Of a stretch of 64,000 nucleotides of DNA, positions 43,986 to 52,052 are shown piece by piece. Every line of letters starts with the position of its first letter. The stretch's first letter is position 1. Both the position numbers and the translations under genes were made by a program. The stretch spans positions 1-64,000 of the forward strand of contig CAIOAN010000012.1 of the NCBI GenBank assembly GCA_903855995.1, read 5' to 3'. The stretch is from an uncultured Opitutia bacterium. Lineage in GTDB: Bacteria; Verrucomicrobiota; Verrucomicrobiia; Opitutales; UBA953. A model generated the notes under the pieces. It was not told the DNA's origin. It saw only the letters and a list, made by a program, of their open reading frames with translations, and searched no databases.

Positions 43986-45140
43986 CCGCGAGCGATATTC
44001 CGAAGGCACCAGGGATTCGATGAGCACCTGTCGTTCGGCCGGAGCCCCATCGGTCTCGACCTTGCCGCCCGACTTCAGTTCATCTCCTTCCAAGGTGAAG
44101 CGACGGGCGAAAAGCGTGGCATCCTTGGCGACGGACACGGAACCCTTCGATCCCTCGCGATGGATGAGTACGTTGTCCAAGCGCAGTTCGCTGTGTTGAT
44201 CTTTGCCACCCGAGACCTGCAAGGCATGCTCCGAGGACGACAGCACCACCGCATCCGAGACTGCATATCGGCCATCATTCAGGAAGTAGAGATCAAAAGC
44301 CAGATTGTCGGCCAAGAAAACATGTCGGTAGGTTGTCTTGGCGGCCACCGTATCCGTGATGCCGGTGCTGTTGCCTATAGCGACCAGCCCATCGACGCGA
44401 TATTCAGCGGACTCATGAGCACTGACGCCATCGTCACCGCACTCGATGGCGCGGATATTTTCGAATACCACGTCACGGCAATCGCCGTGGATATTGAAAC
44501 CGTCATTATGCGGGTGCGTCGCCGTGATATTCCGAATCACCAAATGGGCATTAGCCCCACCCAAGCCGACCCCGACCGAACGCACCGGAACGAAAATCCG
44601 CGCGTCCGGGAGTTTCTGTCCGGCCGGGAGTCGGATGAAGAATGAACCGAAGATTTGGTTCGCCATCGCCTTGTCCCGGGCATGGTCCTGCACGAACGTC
44701 CACTCTCCGGCCTGCAGGTCTTCGACTTTCTTGAACGGCGCCTTCTTCCCCTTGGAGGTGCGACCCATATGATTCATCTTCCCGTCCCAAAGGAAGAACC
44801 AGCGCATGATAATCGGGTCATCCAGCCGGGTCAGAAGTTTCGAGGCCTCGAAGAGCCCGGGCGAAACCTCCGTCCACTGCTTAGGGTCGAGCGGATCAGA
44901 GCCCTCCAACGTGGCGCCATGGCCGTCGAGCGTGATCGGCTTACCGGGCTCGCCCTTCTTGCCATAGAAGCCTGCGTAATCGCGGTACACGATAGGCTGG
45001 AGGTGAATCGTGTCTCCCGGCTGCGCTAGTTTGATGGCTGCGGCGATGGTCTTCACATCCTCGCCTACGCGGATGTCGCGGGCTGACGCCGCCACGGTGG
45101 CGGTAATCATCACGCCCCAGATCCACGGGAGCAGCCTCAT
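43974..45140 (-). CDS. Exported right-handed beta-helix (pectate-lyase-fold) protein
   Basis: About 388 residues from ATG 45140, which overlaps the mpl stop by 4 bp. A signal peptide (MRLLPWIWGVMITATVAASA) precedes a parallel beta-helix. The opening is KTIAAAIKLAQPGDTIHLQP, with repeats such as LVIRNITATHPHNDGFNIHG, DVVFENIRAIECGDDGVSAH and YRVDGLVAIGNSTG. The HNDGFNIHG/GDDGVSAHE pair looks like the active-site region of poly- or mannuronan-type lyases and epimerases, but the activity cannot be assigned. Location in the periplasm or outside the cell is inferred. Confidence 0.78.
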   Translation of the reverse strand: MRLLPWIWGVMITATVAASARDIRVGEDVKTIAAAIKLAQPGDTIHLQPIVYRDYAGFYGKKGEPGKPITLDGHGATLEGSDPLDPKQWTEVSPGLFEASKLLTRLDDPIIMRWFFLWDGKMNHMGRTSKGKKAPFKKVEDLQAGEWTFVQDHARDKAMANQIFGSFFIRLPAGQKLPDARIFVPVRSVGVGLGGANAHLVIRNITATHPHNDGFNIHGDCRDVVFENIRAIECGDDGVSAHESAEYRVDGLVAIGNSTGITDTVAAKTTYRHVFLADNLAFDLYFLNDGRYAVSDAVVLSSSEHALQVSGGKDQHSELRLDNVLIHREGSKGSVSVAKDATLFARRFTLEGDELKSGGKVETDGAPAERQVLIESLVPSEYRSRLAQ

Positions 45141-46555
45141 AAGGCGACGGCTTGGGCGAATTTCTTGATGATGCCACCGAAAGCGCCGTTCGAGAAGAAC
45201 ACCACGCAACGCGGGGACTTGTCCGACTTCACGAGCGTGATGAGATCGGCGAGCAACGCGTCATTGGAAATCGGGGCGAAGCCCTTCTTGCCGGCAGCGG
45301 TAATCGCCGCGGCCACGCCTTCGCTGTCAAAACGTTCTTCGCCCAGTTTGTCGGCGCGGTGCGGCGGAGCGAGAAAGACCTCATCGCCCTTCTTGAGCGC
45401 CTCGCGGAAAGCGTCCTGCATCACCTTGCGAGCAGCAGTGTTGCTGCGCGGCTCGAAACAGGCCACCAGGCGATGCTGCGGGTAGCGGGCGCGTAACGAT
45501 TCCAGCGTCAGGTCAAGGGCCGTCGGGTGGTGACCGAAGTCCTCGATCACCGTCAGCTCAGGACGGTCGACGAGCACCTGCTGGCGACGCTGGACGCCTT
45601 GGAACTTATCTAATGCATCTAGCTTCAACTTCGTCGGATCCTTAGCATCAAGCAGGAGACCGGACGAGACGGCGGCCATCGCCGCGTTGCGGGCGTTGAA
45701 GAGACCCGGAAGGGCCCACTTCACCCTGCCCCACTCCTTACCCTTCCAAAGCAGCGTGAACGACGAACTCGTCGGCGACTCCTGGAAATCAGCGATGACT
45801 GCGTCGTTGCCTGCGCCCGTGCCAACGCGCACGACGGGGGCCCAGGTGACGTTCTTCACCAGACCGAGGACGTTGGCGTCATCTCCGTTGGCGACAATCG
45901 CGCCGTCGCGCGGGACGATGCGGATGACGTGGGAGAACGTGCGCAGGACGTCGTCGAGGTCGCGGAAGATGTCGGCGTGATCGAACTCACAGTTGTTGAT
46001 CGCGAGCACGTGCGGCAGGTACTGGATGAACTTGCTACGCTTATCGAAGAAGGCCGTGTCGTATTCGTCGCCCTCGATGACAAAAGGCCCCCCCTTCTTA
46101 CCAGGATGGGAGGAGTCCGGGAGGTCGCGCGGGACGCCACCGACGAGCCAGCCCGGCTCGGCGCCGTTGGCCTTGAGCAGCACCGCCGCCATGCAGGTCG
46201 TGGTTGTCTTGCCGTGCGTGCCAGCGACGACGAGGTTACGGCGTTCGTGCAGCAGACGGGTGCGCAGCAGTTCGGGAAGCGAGATGTAGGGCTGGGTGCG
46301 GGCTTCAAGCAGCCATTCCACTTCGGGATGTCCGCGCGAGGCGACGTTACCGACGACGACGAGGTCGGGCTTGAGCTGGGCCAGGCGTTCGGCGGACCAG
46401 CCTTCAAGAATATCGACGCCGGCGCCGCGTAGGTGATCGGACATCGGCGGGTAGATGCCGGTGTCGGATCCCATGACCTCATGGCCCAAGGCGCGCATCA
46501 GCAAGGCGGCGTTACCCATCGCCGTACCGCAGATGCCCATGAAATAAATGCGCAT
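45137..46555 (-). CDS. mpl: UDP-N-acetylmuramate:L-alanyl-gamma-D-glutamyl-meso-DAP ligase Mpl
   Basis: 472 residues from ATG 46555 (MRIYFMGICGTAMGNAALL). The Mur-ligase ATP site AGTHGKTTTTC is at 111-121, NNCEFDHADIFRDL follows, and VIEDFGHHPTA marks the C-terminal domain. IEGDEYDTAFFDKRSKF distinguishes Mpl from MurC. It reattaches recycled murein tripeptide to UDP-MurNAc. The frame is open to 46603, but the internal Met is the family start. Confidence 0.93.
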   Translation of the reverse strand: MRIYFMGICGTAMGNAALLMRALGHEVMGSDTGIYPPMSDHLRGAGVDILEGWSAERLAQLKPDLVVVGNVASRGHPEVEWLLEARTQPYISLPELLRTRLLHERRNLVVAGTHGKTTTTCMAAVLLKANGAEPGWLVGGVPRDLPDSSHPGKKGGPFVIEGDEYDTAFFDKRSKFIQYLPHVLAINNCEFDHADIFRDLDDVLRTFSHVIRIVPRDGAIVANGDDANVLGLVKNVTWAPVVRVGTGAGNDAVIADFQESPTSSSFTLLWKGKEWGRVKWALPGLFNARNAAMAAVSSGLLLDAKDPTKLKLDALDKFQGVQRRQQVLVDRPELTVIEDFGHHPTALDLTLESLRARYPQHRLVACFEPRSNTAARKVMQDAFREALKKGDEVFLAPPHRADKLGEERFDSEGVAAAITAAGKKGFAPISNDALLADLITLVKSDKSPRCVVFFSNGAFGGIIKKFAQAVAL

Positions 46556-46662
46556 GGGGCAGATAAAAGCCCTCCCGGAGCAGAGGGCGAGAAACTTAGG
46601 CAAGCGACTCGCCCAAACAGGAGGACCCCGGTCACCTTGCGGCGGCCGGGGCCCTGTACCTT

Positions 46663-46811
46663 AATCTGACTGTGCTAGCTTGGCTTTCGCTGTCTGTTAC
46701 CTGACTGACTGTCCGTTACCTTCGCTGTCTGACTGGCTTTCCGTCTGTTTTCACCGACTTCCGGCCATACCGACTTCGACTTTCACCGACTGAGCCGTCC
46801 TCACTGACAAC
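46663..46811. repeat. Degenerate short-repeat array between hpf and mpl
   Basis: About 150 bp of non-coding sequence made of related CTGACT/CTGTCTG/CCGACTT units. Repeats include TTCGCTGTCTG at 46686 and 46721, GTTACCT at 46696 and 46715, and TTCACCGACT at 46750 and 46782. On the minus strand it is purine-rich. It looks like the terminal arrays of the four-helix-bundle cassettes but encloses no gene. The whole 46556-46833 gap holds nothing else recognisable apart from a GC-rich stem near 46624-46653. Confidence 0.5.
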
Positions 46812-46833
46812 CGGCCGGCACCACACCGTCTTC

Positions 46834-47193
46834 TTACGCCGCCTTTCCCAACTCGCCTAGGTCTGTCGGATGCGGATGATTCCTTTTTTCCTTATCCAGG
46901 CGATGGCGGCGGCGAAGCTGGCGGTCGACTTTATCGACCAAAATATCGATGGACTTATACAAGTCGTCGGACTCTTCCCTGACGACGATGTCCGGGCCCG
47001 GCAGTTCCAGCCGGATTTGAGCCCCGAATTCGCGACTGTGGTCGCTACAGCGGGTGTGGACGAGTTCGACGTGCACGCGGACGATCCGCGGGTTGTGGCG
47101 CAGCAGCTTCTCTGCCTTGGCGCGCACCGTTTCCTTCAGGGCGTCGGTGAGGTCCATATGGACCCCGGTCACGACGATCGGAGCACTTGTCAT
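46834..47193 (-). CDS. hpf: Ribosome hibernation promoting factor, short form
   Basis: 119 residues from ATG 47193 (MTSAPIVVTGVHMDLTDALKE). It has the beta-alpha-beta-beta-beta-alpha core of HPF/YfiA, with IVRVHVELVHTRCSDHSREF and DIVVREESDDLYKSIDILVD, plus a basic DKVDRQLRRRHRLDKEK tail. It binds the decoding centre of idle ribosomes. It lacks the dimerisation domain of long HPF. Upstream Met codons overlap the divergent SDR start at 47234 and are not family-like. Confidence 0.87.
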   Translation of the reverse strand: MTSAPIVVTGVHMDLTDALKETVRAKAEKLLRHNPRIVRVHVELVHTRCSDHSREFGAQIRLELPGPDIVVREESDDLYKSIDILVDKVDRQLRRRHRLDKEKRNHPHPTDLGELGKAA

Positions 47194-47233
47194 GTGTGTT
47201 GTGTTTTGTGGGGTGACGTGAGAATCTGCGCCC

Positions 47234-48052
47234 ATGTCAAAGAACAAGACCGTCGATGATTTCTTCAGGAGTTTTTCCGTGGTTATCATATCAGGAGCTT
47301 CTTCCGGGATTGGTCGCGCCATTCTCTCGCGTATCGGTAATTCTGGGACCTCCGCGTCGGTGTTCAATCTTTCCCGCACACCTCCCGAGGGGGTCCCGAA
47401 TTCCCTTAAGTTCACTCATCTTACCTGCGACCTCTCTCAACCTGCTGCCCTCTCGTCGGTTGTCTCTGAATTACAGAAACTAATGCCCCGAGAAGGTAAG
47501 ATGTTACTCATTAATAACAGCGGCTTCGGGGCGTACGGAGAATTTCCGGCCCCGGCGCTCGACCATACCTTGAAGATGATCGACGTGAATGTGCGCGCGC
47601 CGGTCGAACTCACCGGTCGACTTTGGGAAGAGCTGAAAGCGCGCGGCGGCATGGTGGCCACCGTCGCTTCGCTCGCTGGCTTCCAACCGACGCCGTTGAT
47701 GACCACTTATGCCGCGACGAAATCCTTCATGCTTGATTGGAGCGTCGCGCTCGACGCCGAGGCCAAGCGTCACGGAATCCGTTGCGTCGCGATCTGTCCC
47801 GGCCCGGTCTCCACGAACTTCTCCAAGGCCGCCGGCTTCGCGAGCTCCACTGGGCTGAGCGGCCAGACGGCGGAAGAATGCGCTGATGAAGCCATCTGGG
47901 GCATGGCTAAACACCGCCCCGTCGTCATCACAGGCTGGCGGCATAAGATCCTTGGCTTTGTCTCCGCCCGCCTACCCAAGCCCTGGGCTGCCGCGATCGG
48001 CCTGCGGGTGATTCAGCGCCTGAAACTCGACCGCTTTGTGAAGAAGGCCTGA
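47234..48052 (+). CDS. Short-chain dehydrogenase/reductase
   Basis: 272 residues of classical SDR type. The cofactor motif GASSGIG is at 21-27 and NNSGFGAYG near 94-102. The catalytic residues are S146, Y159 and K163 in VATVASLAG and TTYAATKSF. It resembles the DltE/YqjQ-like subgroup. The C-terminal region has a hydrophobic ending. Base use changes along the gene: the first third is rich in T-ending codons and less GC-rich than the rest. The substrate is unknown. Confidence 0.88.
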   Translation: MSKNKTVDDFFRSFSVVIISGASSGIGRAILSRIGNSGTSASVFNLSRTPPEGVPNSLKFTHLTCDLSQPAALSSVVSELQKLMPREGKMLLINNSGFGAYGEFPAPALDHTLKMIDVNVRAPVELTGRLWEELKARGGMVATVASLAGFQPTPLMTTYAATKSFMLDWSVALDAEAKRHGIRCVAICPGPVSTNFSKAAGFASSTGLSGQTAEECADEAIWGMAKHRPVVITGWRHKILGFVSARLPKPWAAAIGLRVIQRLKLDRFVKKA

Positions 48053-48054
48053 GC

Positions 48055-49716
48055 CTACTTCGCGCCGTCGAGCAATTCGCGGGCGTGGGAGAGAGCGACC
48101 TTGCTCGAGCGGTCGCCGAGCATACGGGCCAGTTCGGACTCGCGATCCTTACGCCTCCCGTGGACTGGAGCGATCTCAACCGTCGTCGACTTATCGTCCT
48201 GCGTCTTGGTCACAACCAGATGGGCGTGGCCAAGGGCGGCGACCTGCGGGAGGTGCGTCACGCAGAAGACCTGATGGCCCTGACCGAGGGCGGCCAGTTC
48301 GCGGCCGACCTGGGCGCCGATCTCGCCGCCGACATTGGCGTCGACTTCATCAAAGACCAGGATCGGCGTGCGATCGACGGCGGCGAGGACGGTCTTCAAC
48401 GCGAGCATCACGCGCGCGGCTTCCCCACTGGAGGCGATTTGGTCGAGCGGAAGGAGATCCTGGCCGGCGTTAGGGCAGAAAAGGAAGCGGACGGCATCAG
48501 CACCGTACGGGCCGAGTTCCGCGACGGCGACCTCGATCCGCAGGTCGGCCTTCTTGAAGCCGAGCGAACCGAGCATCTTGCGGGCGGCGGCGGCGAGTTT
48601 CTCGGCAGCCTTGGTGCGGGCGTCCCGGAGCACTTCGGCCTGCTTGCGGAGATCTTTCTCCACCTTCGCGGCCTCGGCTTTCAATTTTGCGACGCGCGCT
48701 TCGACATCACCCTGCGAGGCGAGCCGACGACGGAGGGCTTCGCGCTTTTCGCGCACCGCGTCAGCGCCGGGTCCGTACTTGCGACGGAATTCCAACCAGA
48801 GGTTCATCTTGCCGTCGAGTTCGGCGGCGGACTCCTCGTCGGAGGAAAGTCCGCGGCCTAGGCGCGCGAAGTCGGCGCGGATATCTTCCGCCTCGGCCGC
48901 GAGGGCATTCAGACGGTCGCGGAGCGAAGCCGCATCAGCGTCGATGCGGGCGACATCATCGCCGGCTTTGAGAAGTTTCGGCAGAACTTCACCCAGACCG
49001 TCCGAGCTCAGGCCAGATTCGAGCTGACCGAGTAAGGCCGCAAGTTCCTGGGCGCGAGATGAGCGAGCATGATCGCGCTCAAGCTTCGTGATAGACTCTT
49101 CGGAGAGGTCGAGCGAATCGAGTTTCTCGAGCTGGGAGCGAAGGAAGGCCTCTTCGTCCTCGGAAAGACGTTCGGCCGTGGCCGCCTCGGCGGCTTCGCG
49201 GAGCAGCTCGTTCCGCTGACGCCAGCCGGCGCGATAGGTCGCGAGAGCGGCGGCGAGACCGGCGTGCAGGTCGAGCATCTCCAGTTGTGTCTCGGCGCGC
49301 ATCAGCTTCTGCGGTTCGCCTGGGCCATGGAAATCGATCCACAGCTCGCCGAGTTGCTGGAGCTGCGTGAGCGTGGCCGAGCCCCCATTGATGGAGATAC
49401 GGCCCGCCTTGGTCGCATGGACTGAGCGCTTCAGGATGAGCAGGCCGTCGTCGCAGGCCGGCAAGTCGAGGGACTTCAGCACTTCGTTGAAGCGCTTGTC
49501 GCCGTCGGTCTCGAGTTCGGCTTCGACCGAGCATTCGTCGGCGCCCTTGCGGACGATTGTCTTCGCAGCGCGATTACCCGCAAGGAGCGAAAGTGCGCCG
49601 AGCAGGACGGACTTCCCGGCGCCCGTCTCACCTGTGACCACCGTGAAGCCCGCACCCAGCTCGAGCTCGGTGCGGTCCATCAGGGCGAGGTCGCGGATTT
49701 GAAGGCGGCGGATCAT
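48055..49716 (-). CDS. recN: DNA repair protein RecN
   Basis: A 553-residue SMC-like ATPase. Walker A is VTGETGAGKSVLLGALSLL at about 28-46. Long coiled coils fill 150-370. The C-terminal head has SSGEAARVMLALKTVLAA and Walker B PILVFDEVDANVGGEIG. It acts early in double-strand break repair. It overlaps the YggS-type gene upstream by 4 bp and converges with the SDR gene. Confidence 0.95.
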   Translation of the reverse strand: MIRRLQIRDLALMDRTELELGAGFTVVTGETGAGKSVLLGALSLLAGNRAAKTIVRKGADECSVEAELETDGDKRFNEVLKSLDLPACDDGLLILKRSVHATKAGRISINGGSATLTQLQQLGELWIDFHGPGEPQKLMRAETQLEMLDLHAGLAAALATYRAGWRQRNELLREAAEAATAERLSEDEEAFLRSQLEKLDSLDLSEESITKLERDHARSSRAQELAALLGQLESGLSSDGLGEVLPKLLKAGDDVARIDADAASLRDRLNALAAEAEDIRADFARLGRGLSSDEESAAELDGKMNLWLEFRRKYGPGADAVREKREALRRRLASQGDVEARVAKLKAEAAKVEKDLRKQAEVLRDARTKAAEKLAAAARKMLGSLGFKKADLRIEVAVAELGPYGADAVRFLFCPNAGQDLLPLDQIASSGEAARVMLALKTVLAAVDRTPILVFDEVDANVGGEIGAQVGRELAALGQGHQVFCVTHLPQVAALGHAHLVVTKTQDDKSTTVEIAPVHGRRKDRESELARMLGDRSSKVALSHARELLDGAK

Positions 49717-50411
49717 GCGGAGGGACGGCTACCGAACAAAGCGGAGCCGACACGAACACAAGTAGAACCTGCGGCGACCGCGGATTCAAGGTCTCCGCTC
49801 ATTCCCATGGATAATTCCGGCAGGGCCACACCAAAGCGGGCAGCCAAGGCGTCACGGCAGAGACGCAGCTCAGCAAAGGTCCGGTCGGCGACCGCGGGGT
49901 CGTCGGAAAGGGGTGCGATGGCCATCAAGCCCTTCACGACCAAGGCCGGCTGGGCGAGGGCGGCCTCCAGAAGGCACGGTGCATCGGCGAGGTCGCAGCC
50001 GAACTTCGCGGGATCATCGCCCGAGTTCACCTGAATCAGCACCTCGCGACGCAGCCCCATCTCACCGGCCAGGCGGCCGAGGCGGGTCGCCAGTTCGGCG
50101 GAATCGACGCTCTGAATCACATCGAAGGCCTGAAGGGCCTGCTTCGCCTTATTGGACTGCAGATGGCCAATCAGCTCCCACCTCAGATCGGCGGGCGCCA
50201 GGGGGCGCTTCGCCATGGCCTCCTGCACCCGGTTCTCCCCTACCGAGCGCAATCCACAGCCATAGGCCAGTAAGGCGGCCTCGACGGGATGGGTCTTCGT
50301 CACGGGCAGCAGCCGGACCGATGCGGGGTCACGGTGCGCCTGGGCGCAGGCCGCCCCAATGCGGGCCAGCACCCCCTCGCAATGGGCCTTAAACTGGTCG
50401 GAGGTGACCAT
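49713..50411 (-). CDS. YggS/PLPBP family pyridoxal-phosphate homeostasis protein
   Basis: About 232 residues from ATG 50411 (MVTSDQFKAHCEGVLARI). The PLP lysine is K39 in LLPVTKTHPVEA. GENRVQEAMAK, WELIGHLQSNKAKQAL and the late LSMGMSGDLESAVAAGSTCVR are family signatures. It is a single-domain TIM barrel that buffers PLP and has no known enzyme activity. Translation is coupled to recN by a 4-bp overlap. Confidence 0.93.
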   Translation of the reverse strand: MVTSDQFKAHCEGVLARIGAACAQAHRDPASVRLLPVTKTHPVEAALLAYGCGLRSVGENRVQEAMAKRPLAPADLRWELIGHLQSNKAKQALQAFDVIQSVDSAELATRLGRLAGEMGLRREVLIQVNSGDDPAKFGCDLADAPCLLEAALAQPALVVKGLMAIAPLSDDPAVADRTFAELRLCRDALAARFGVALPELSMGMSGDLESAVAAGSTCVRVGSALFGSRPSA

Positions 50412-50503
50412 TTGAACCAGAGGGAGGGATAACCCGCGGGGAGTCAATGCGAGGGGCTCTGAAGCGGCCCCAGCCGCGACCCGCCTGATAAGCGTATCTA
50501 CAC

Positions 50504-50532
50504 TTGAAGCCCAAGCCCATTAGTTTTATTAA
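50504..50532 (+). promoter_or_regulatory. Sigma-70-type promoter of the LysR gene
   Basis: TTGAAG (50504-50509) and TATTAA (50527-50532) are separated by 17 bp and lie 20 bp before the LysR start codon. This gives a short leader, and the local sequence is AT-rich against a GC-rich background. Confidence 0.6.
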
Positions 50533-50552
50533 TCCAACTGACTTTCACATCC

Positions 50553-51452
50553 ATGCATATTGAGAACCTCAAGATCTTCCGTGACCTGGTGGACAACGAA
50601 AGTTTCTCCAAGGCCGCCAAGCTCAACGCCATCACCCAGTCGGCAGTCAGCCAGCAGCTGCGCTCGATGGAAAAACACTTCAACGTCCTGATCGTCGACC
50701 GGAGCCAGAAGCAGTTCCGCCTGACGCGCGAAGGCCGGAGCCTCTATGAGGCCGCCAAGGACATCCTCAATCGCTATGAACAGGTTGGCAGCGAGATGCA
50801 GGAAATGCGCAAGGTCGTCAGCGGTACCGTCCACATCTCCACCATCGTCTCAATCGGCCTGCACGAGCTCCCGCCGCACGTGAAATCATTCATGCAGGAG
50901 TTTCCTCACGTGAACGTACGCGTCGAGTACCGTCGCTCCAACCTCGTCTACGACGACGTCATCTCGAACGCCGTCGACTTCGGTCTGGTCGCCTTCCCGC
51001 AGAAGACCCGTCAGGTTGAAATCATCCCGCTCATGGAAGACCAGCTGGTCGCCATCTGCTCGCCGAAGCACAAGCTTGCCGCAAAGAAGGAAATCGATCT
51101 CGCCGACCTGCAGGGCGGCAAGTTCATCGGCTTCGACCAGGATATCCCGACCCGCAAGGCGCTCGATCAGTTCTTCCGCGAGCAGCGCATCGAACTCGAA
51201 CCCTCCATGGAGTTCGACAACATCGAGACGCTCAAGCGCGCCGTTGAGGTCGATGCCGGCGTGGCGCTCGTCCCCGAAGGCACTATTCGCCAGGAAGTGG
51301 AACAAGGCACGCTGGTCATGTTGCGCCTGCGCGACCGTCGCGTAGCCCGCCCGCTGGCCATCCTGCATCGCAAGGGGCGCGTGCTGACGCCGGCCATGAA
51401 GCGTTTCATGACGCACCTGCTCAACAGCACGAGCATCAAGAGCGCGGCCTGA
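50553..51452 (+). CDS. LysR-family transcriptional regulator
   Basis: 299 residues. The N-terminal winged helix-turn-helix covers about 1-60 (FSKAAKLNAITQSAVSQQLR), followed by a linker helix and a two-lobed effector domain (TVHISTIVSIGLHELPPHV, ISNAVDFGLVAF). The C-terminal half resembles CysB/CysL-type sensors. The target is unknown. The neighbours are the divergent YggS gene and the convergent membrane protein. Confidence 0.92.
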   Translation: MHIENLKIFRDLVDNESFSKAAKLNAITQSAVSQQLRSMEKHFNVLIVDRSQKQFRLTREGRSLYEAAKDILNRYEQVGSEMQEMRKVVSGTVHISTIVSIGLHELPPHVKSFMQEFPHVNVRVEYRRSNLVYDDVISNAVDFGLVAFPQKTRQVEIIPLMEDQLVAICSPKHKLAAKKEIDLADLQGGKFIGFDQDIPTRKALDQFFREQRIELEPSMEFDNIETLKRAVEVDAGVALVPEGTIRQEVEQGTLVMLRLRDRRVARPLAILHRKGRVLTPAMKRFMTHLLNSTSIKSAA

Positions 51453-52049
51453 TCAGACCCTGCGCGCAGCCGCGCGAGCGGCGACGGCAAAGCCTGGAAG
51501 CGCCTGGGCAAAAAGCAGTCCGAGCCCGATCCAGAGCAGACTTTGGCCGGCAGGGGCTCGCAGCGCCGTGCCCGCGCAACCCCACCACAGCAAGGCGCCC
51601 AGCAAGGGCTCCCAGGCTCGACGTAAGGCGGCCCGCGCAAGAGACCAGGAGCCGAGCAGTGCGCAGGCGAGAGCCGTCGCCACCGGAGCCGGCATTAAAC
51701 CCAGCACGCCATAAGCATAGACGATGAACCCCAGCGAAACTACCAAGCCGGCCAGCACGGCGGCGTTCACGCGAAAATGGGTCGGAAGGAGGTAAAGTTT
51801 CACCCGGTGAGCATGCAGGTAATAAAGCGAGGCCACCGAAGCCATCGTAAGCGTGAGAGCCCAGATGTAGAAAAAGCCGCGAATGGGGATGGCGAAGCGT
51901 TCAATCGCCCATTGTGCCAGAAAGCACTTCGCCAGAATCAGCGACCAGAGGGCGCCGAGACGATCCGTGACCAACGCCTCACGGTAGGCGCGCTCCACCG
52001 AGAGCGAGAGCTCGGCTTCCTGGGCGGGCGGCAGCGAAGTGACCGGCAT
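51453..52049 (-). CDS. Hypothetical integral membrane protein
   Basis: 198 residues with about five or six predicted membrane helices (ALWSLILAKCFLAQWAIERF, FFYIWALTLTMASVASLYYL, NAAVLAGLVVSLGFIVYAYG, PVATALACALLGSW, LLWIGLGLLFAQAL). No family is recognised. It starts 3 bp after the stop of the conserved 482-residue gene upstream and is probably co-transcribed with it. Its stop abuts the LysR stop. Confidence 0.68.
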   Translation of the reverse strand: MPVTSLPPAQEAELSLSVERAYREALVTDRLGALWSLILAKCFLAQWAIERFAIPIRGFFYIWALTLTMASVASLYYLHAHRVKLYLLPTHFRVNAAVLAGLVVSLGFIVYAYGVLGLMPAPVATALACALLGSWSLARAALRRAWEPLLGALLWWGCAGTALRAPAGQSLLWIGLGLLFAQALPGFAVAARAAARRV

Positions 52050-52052
52050 GGT

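Noticed and set aside
47191-47240. Longer hpf start at 47235
   Set aside because: It would overlap the divergent SDR start, and the added residues are not HPF-like.
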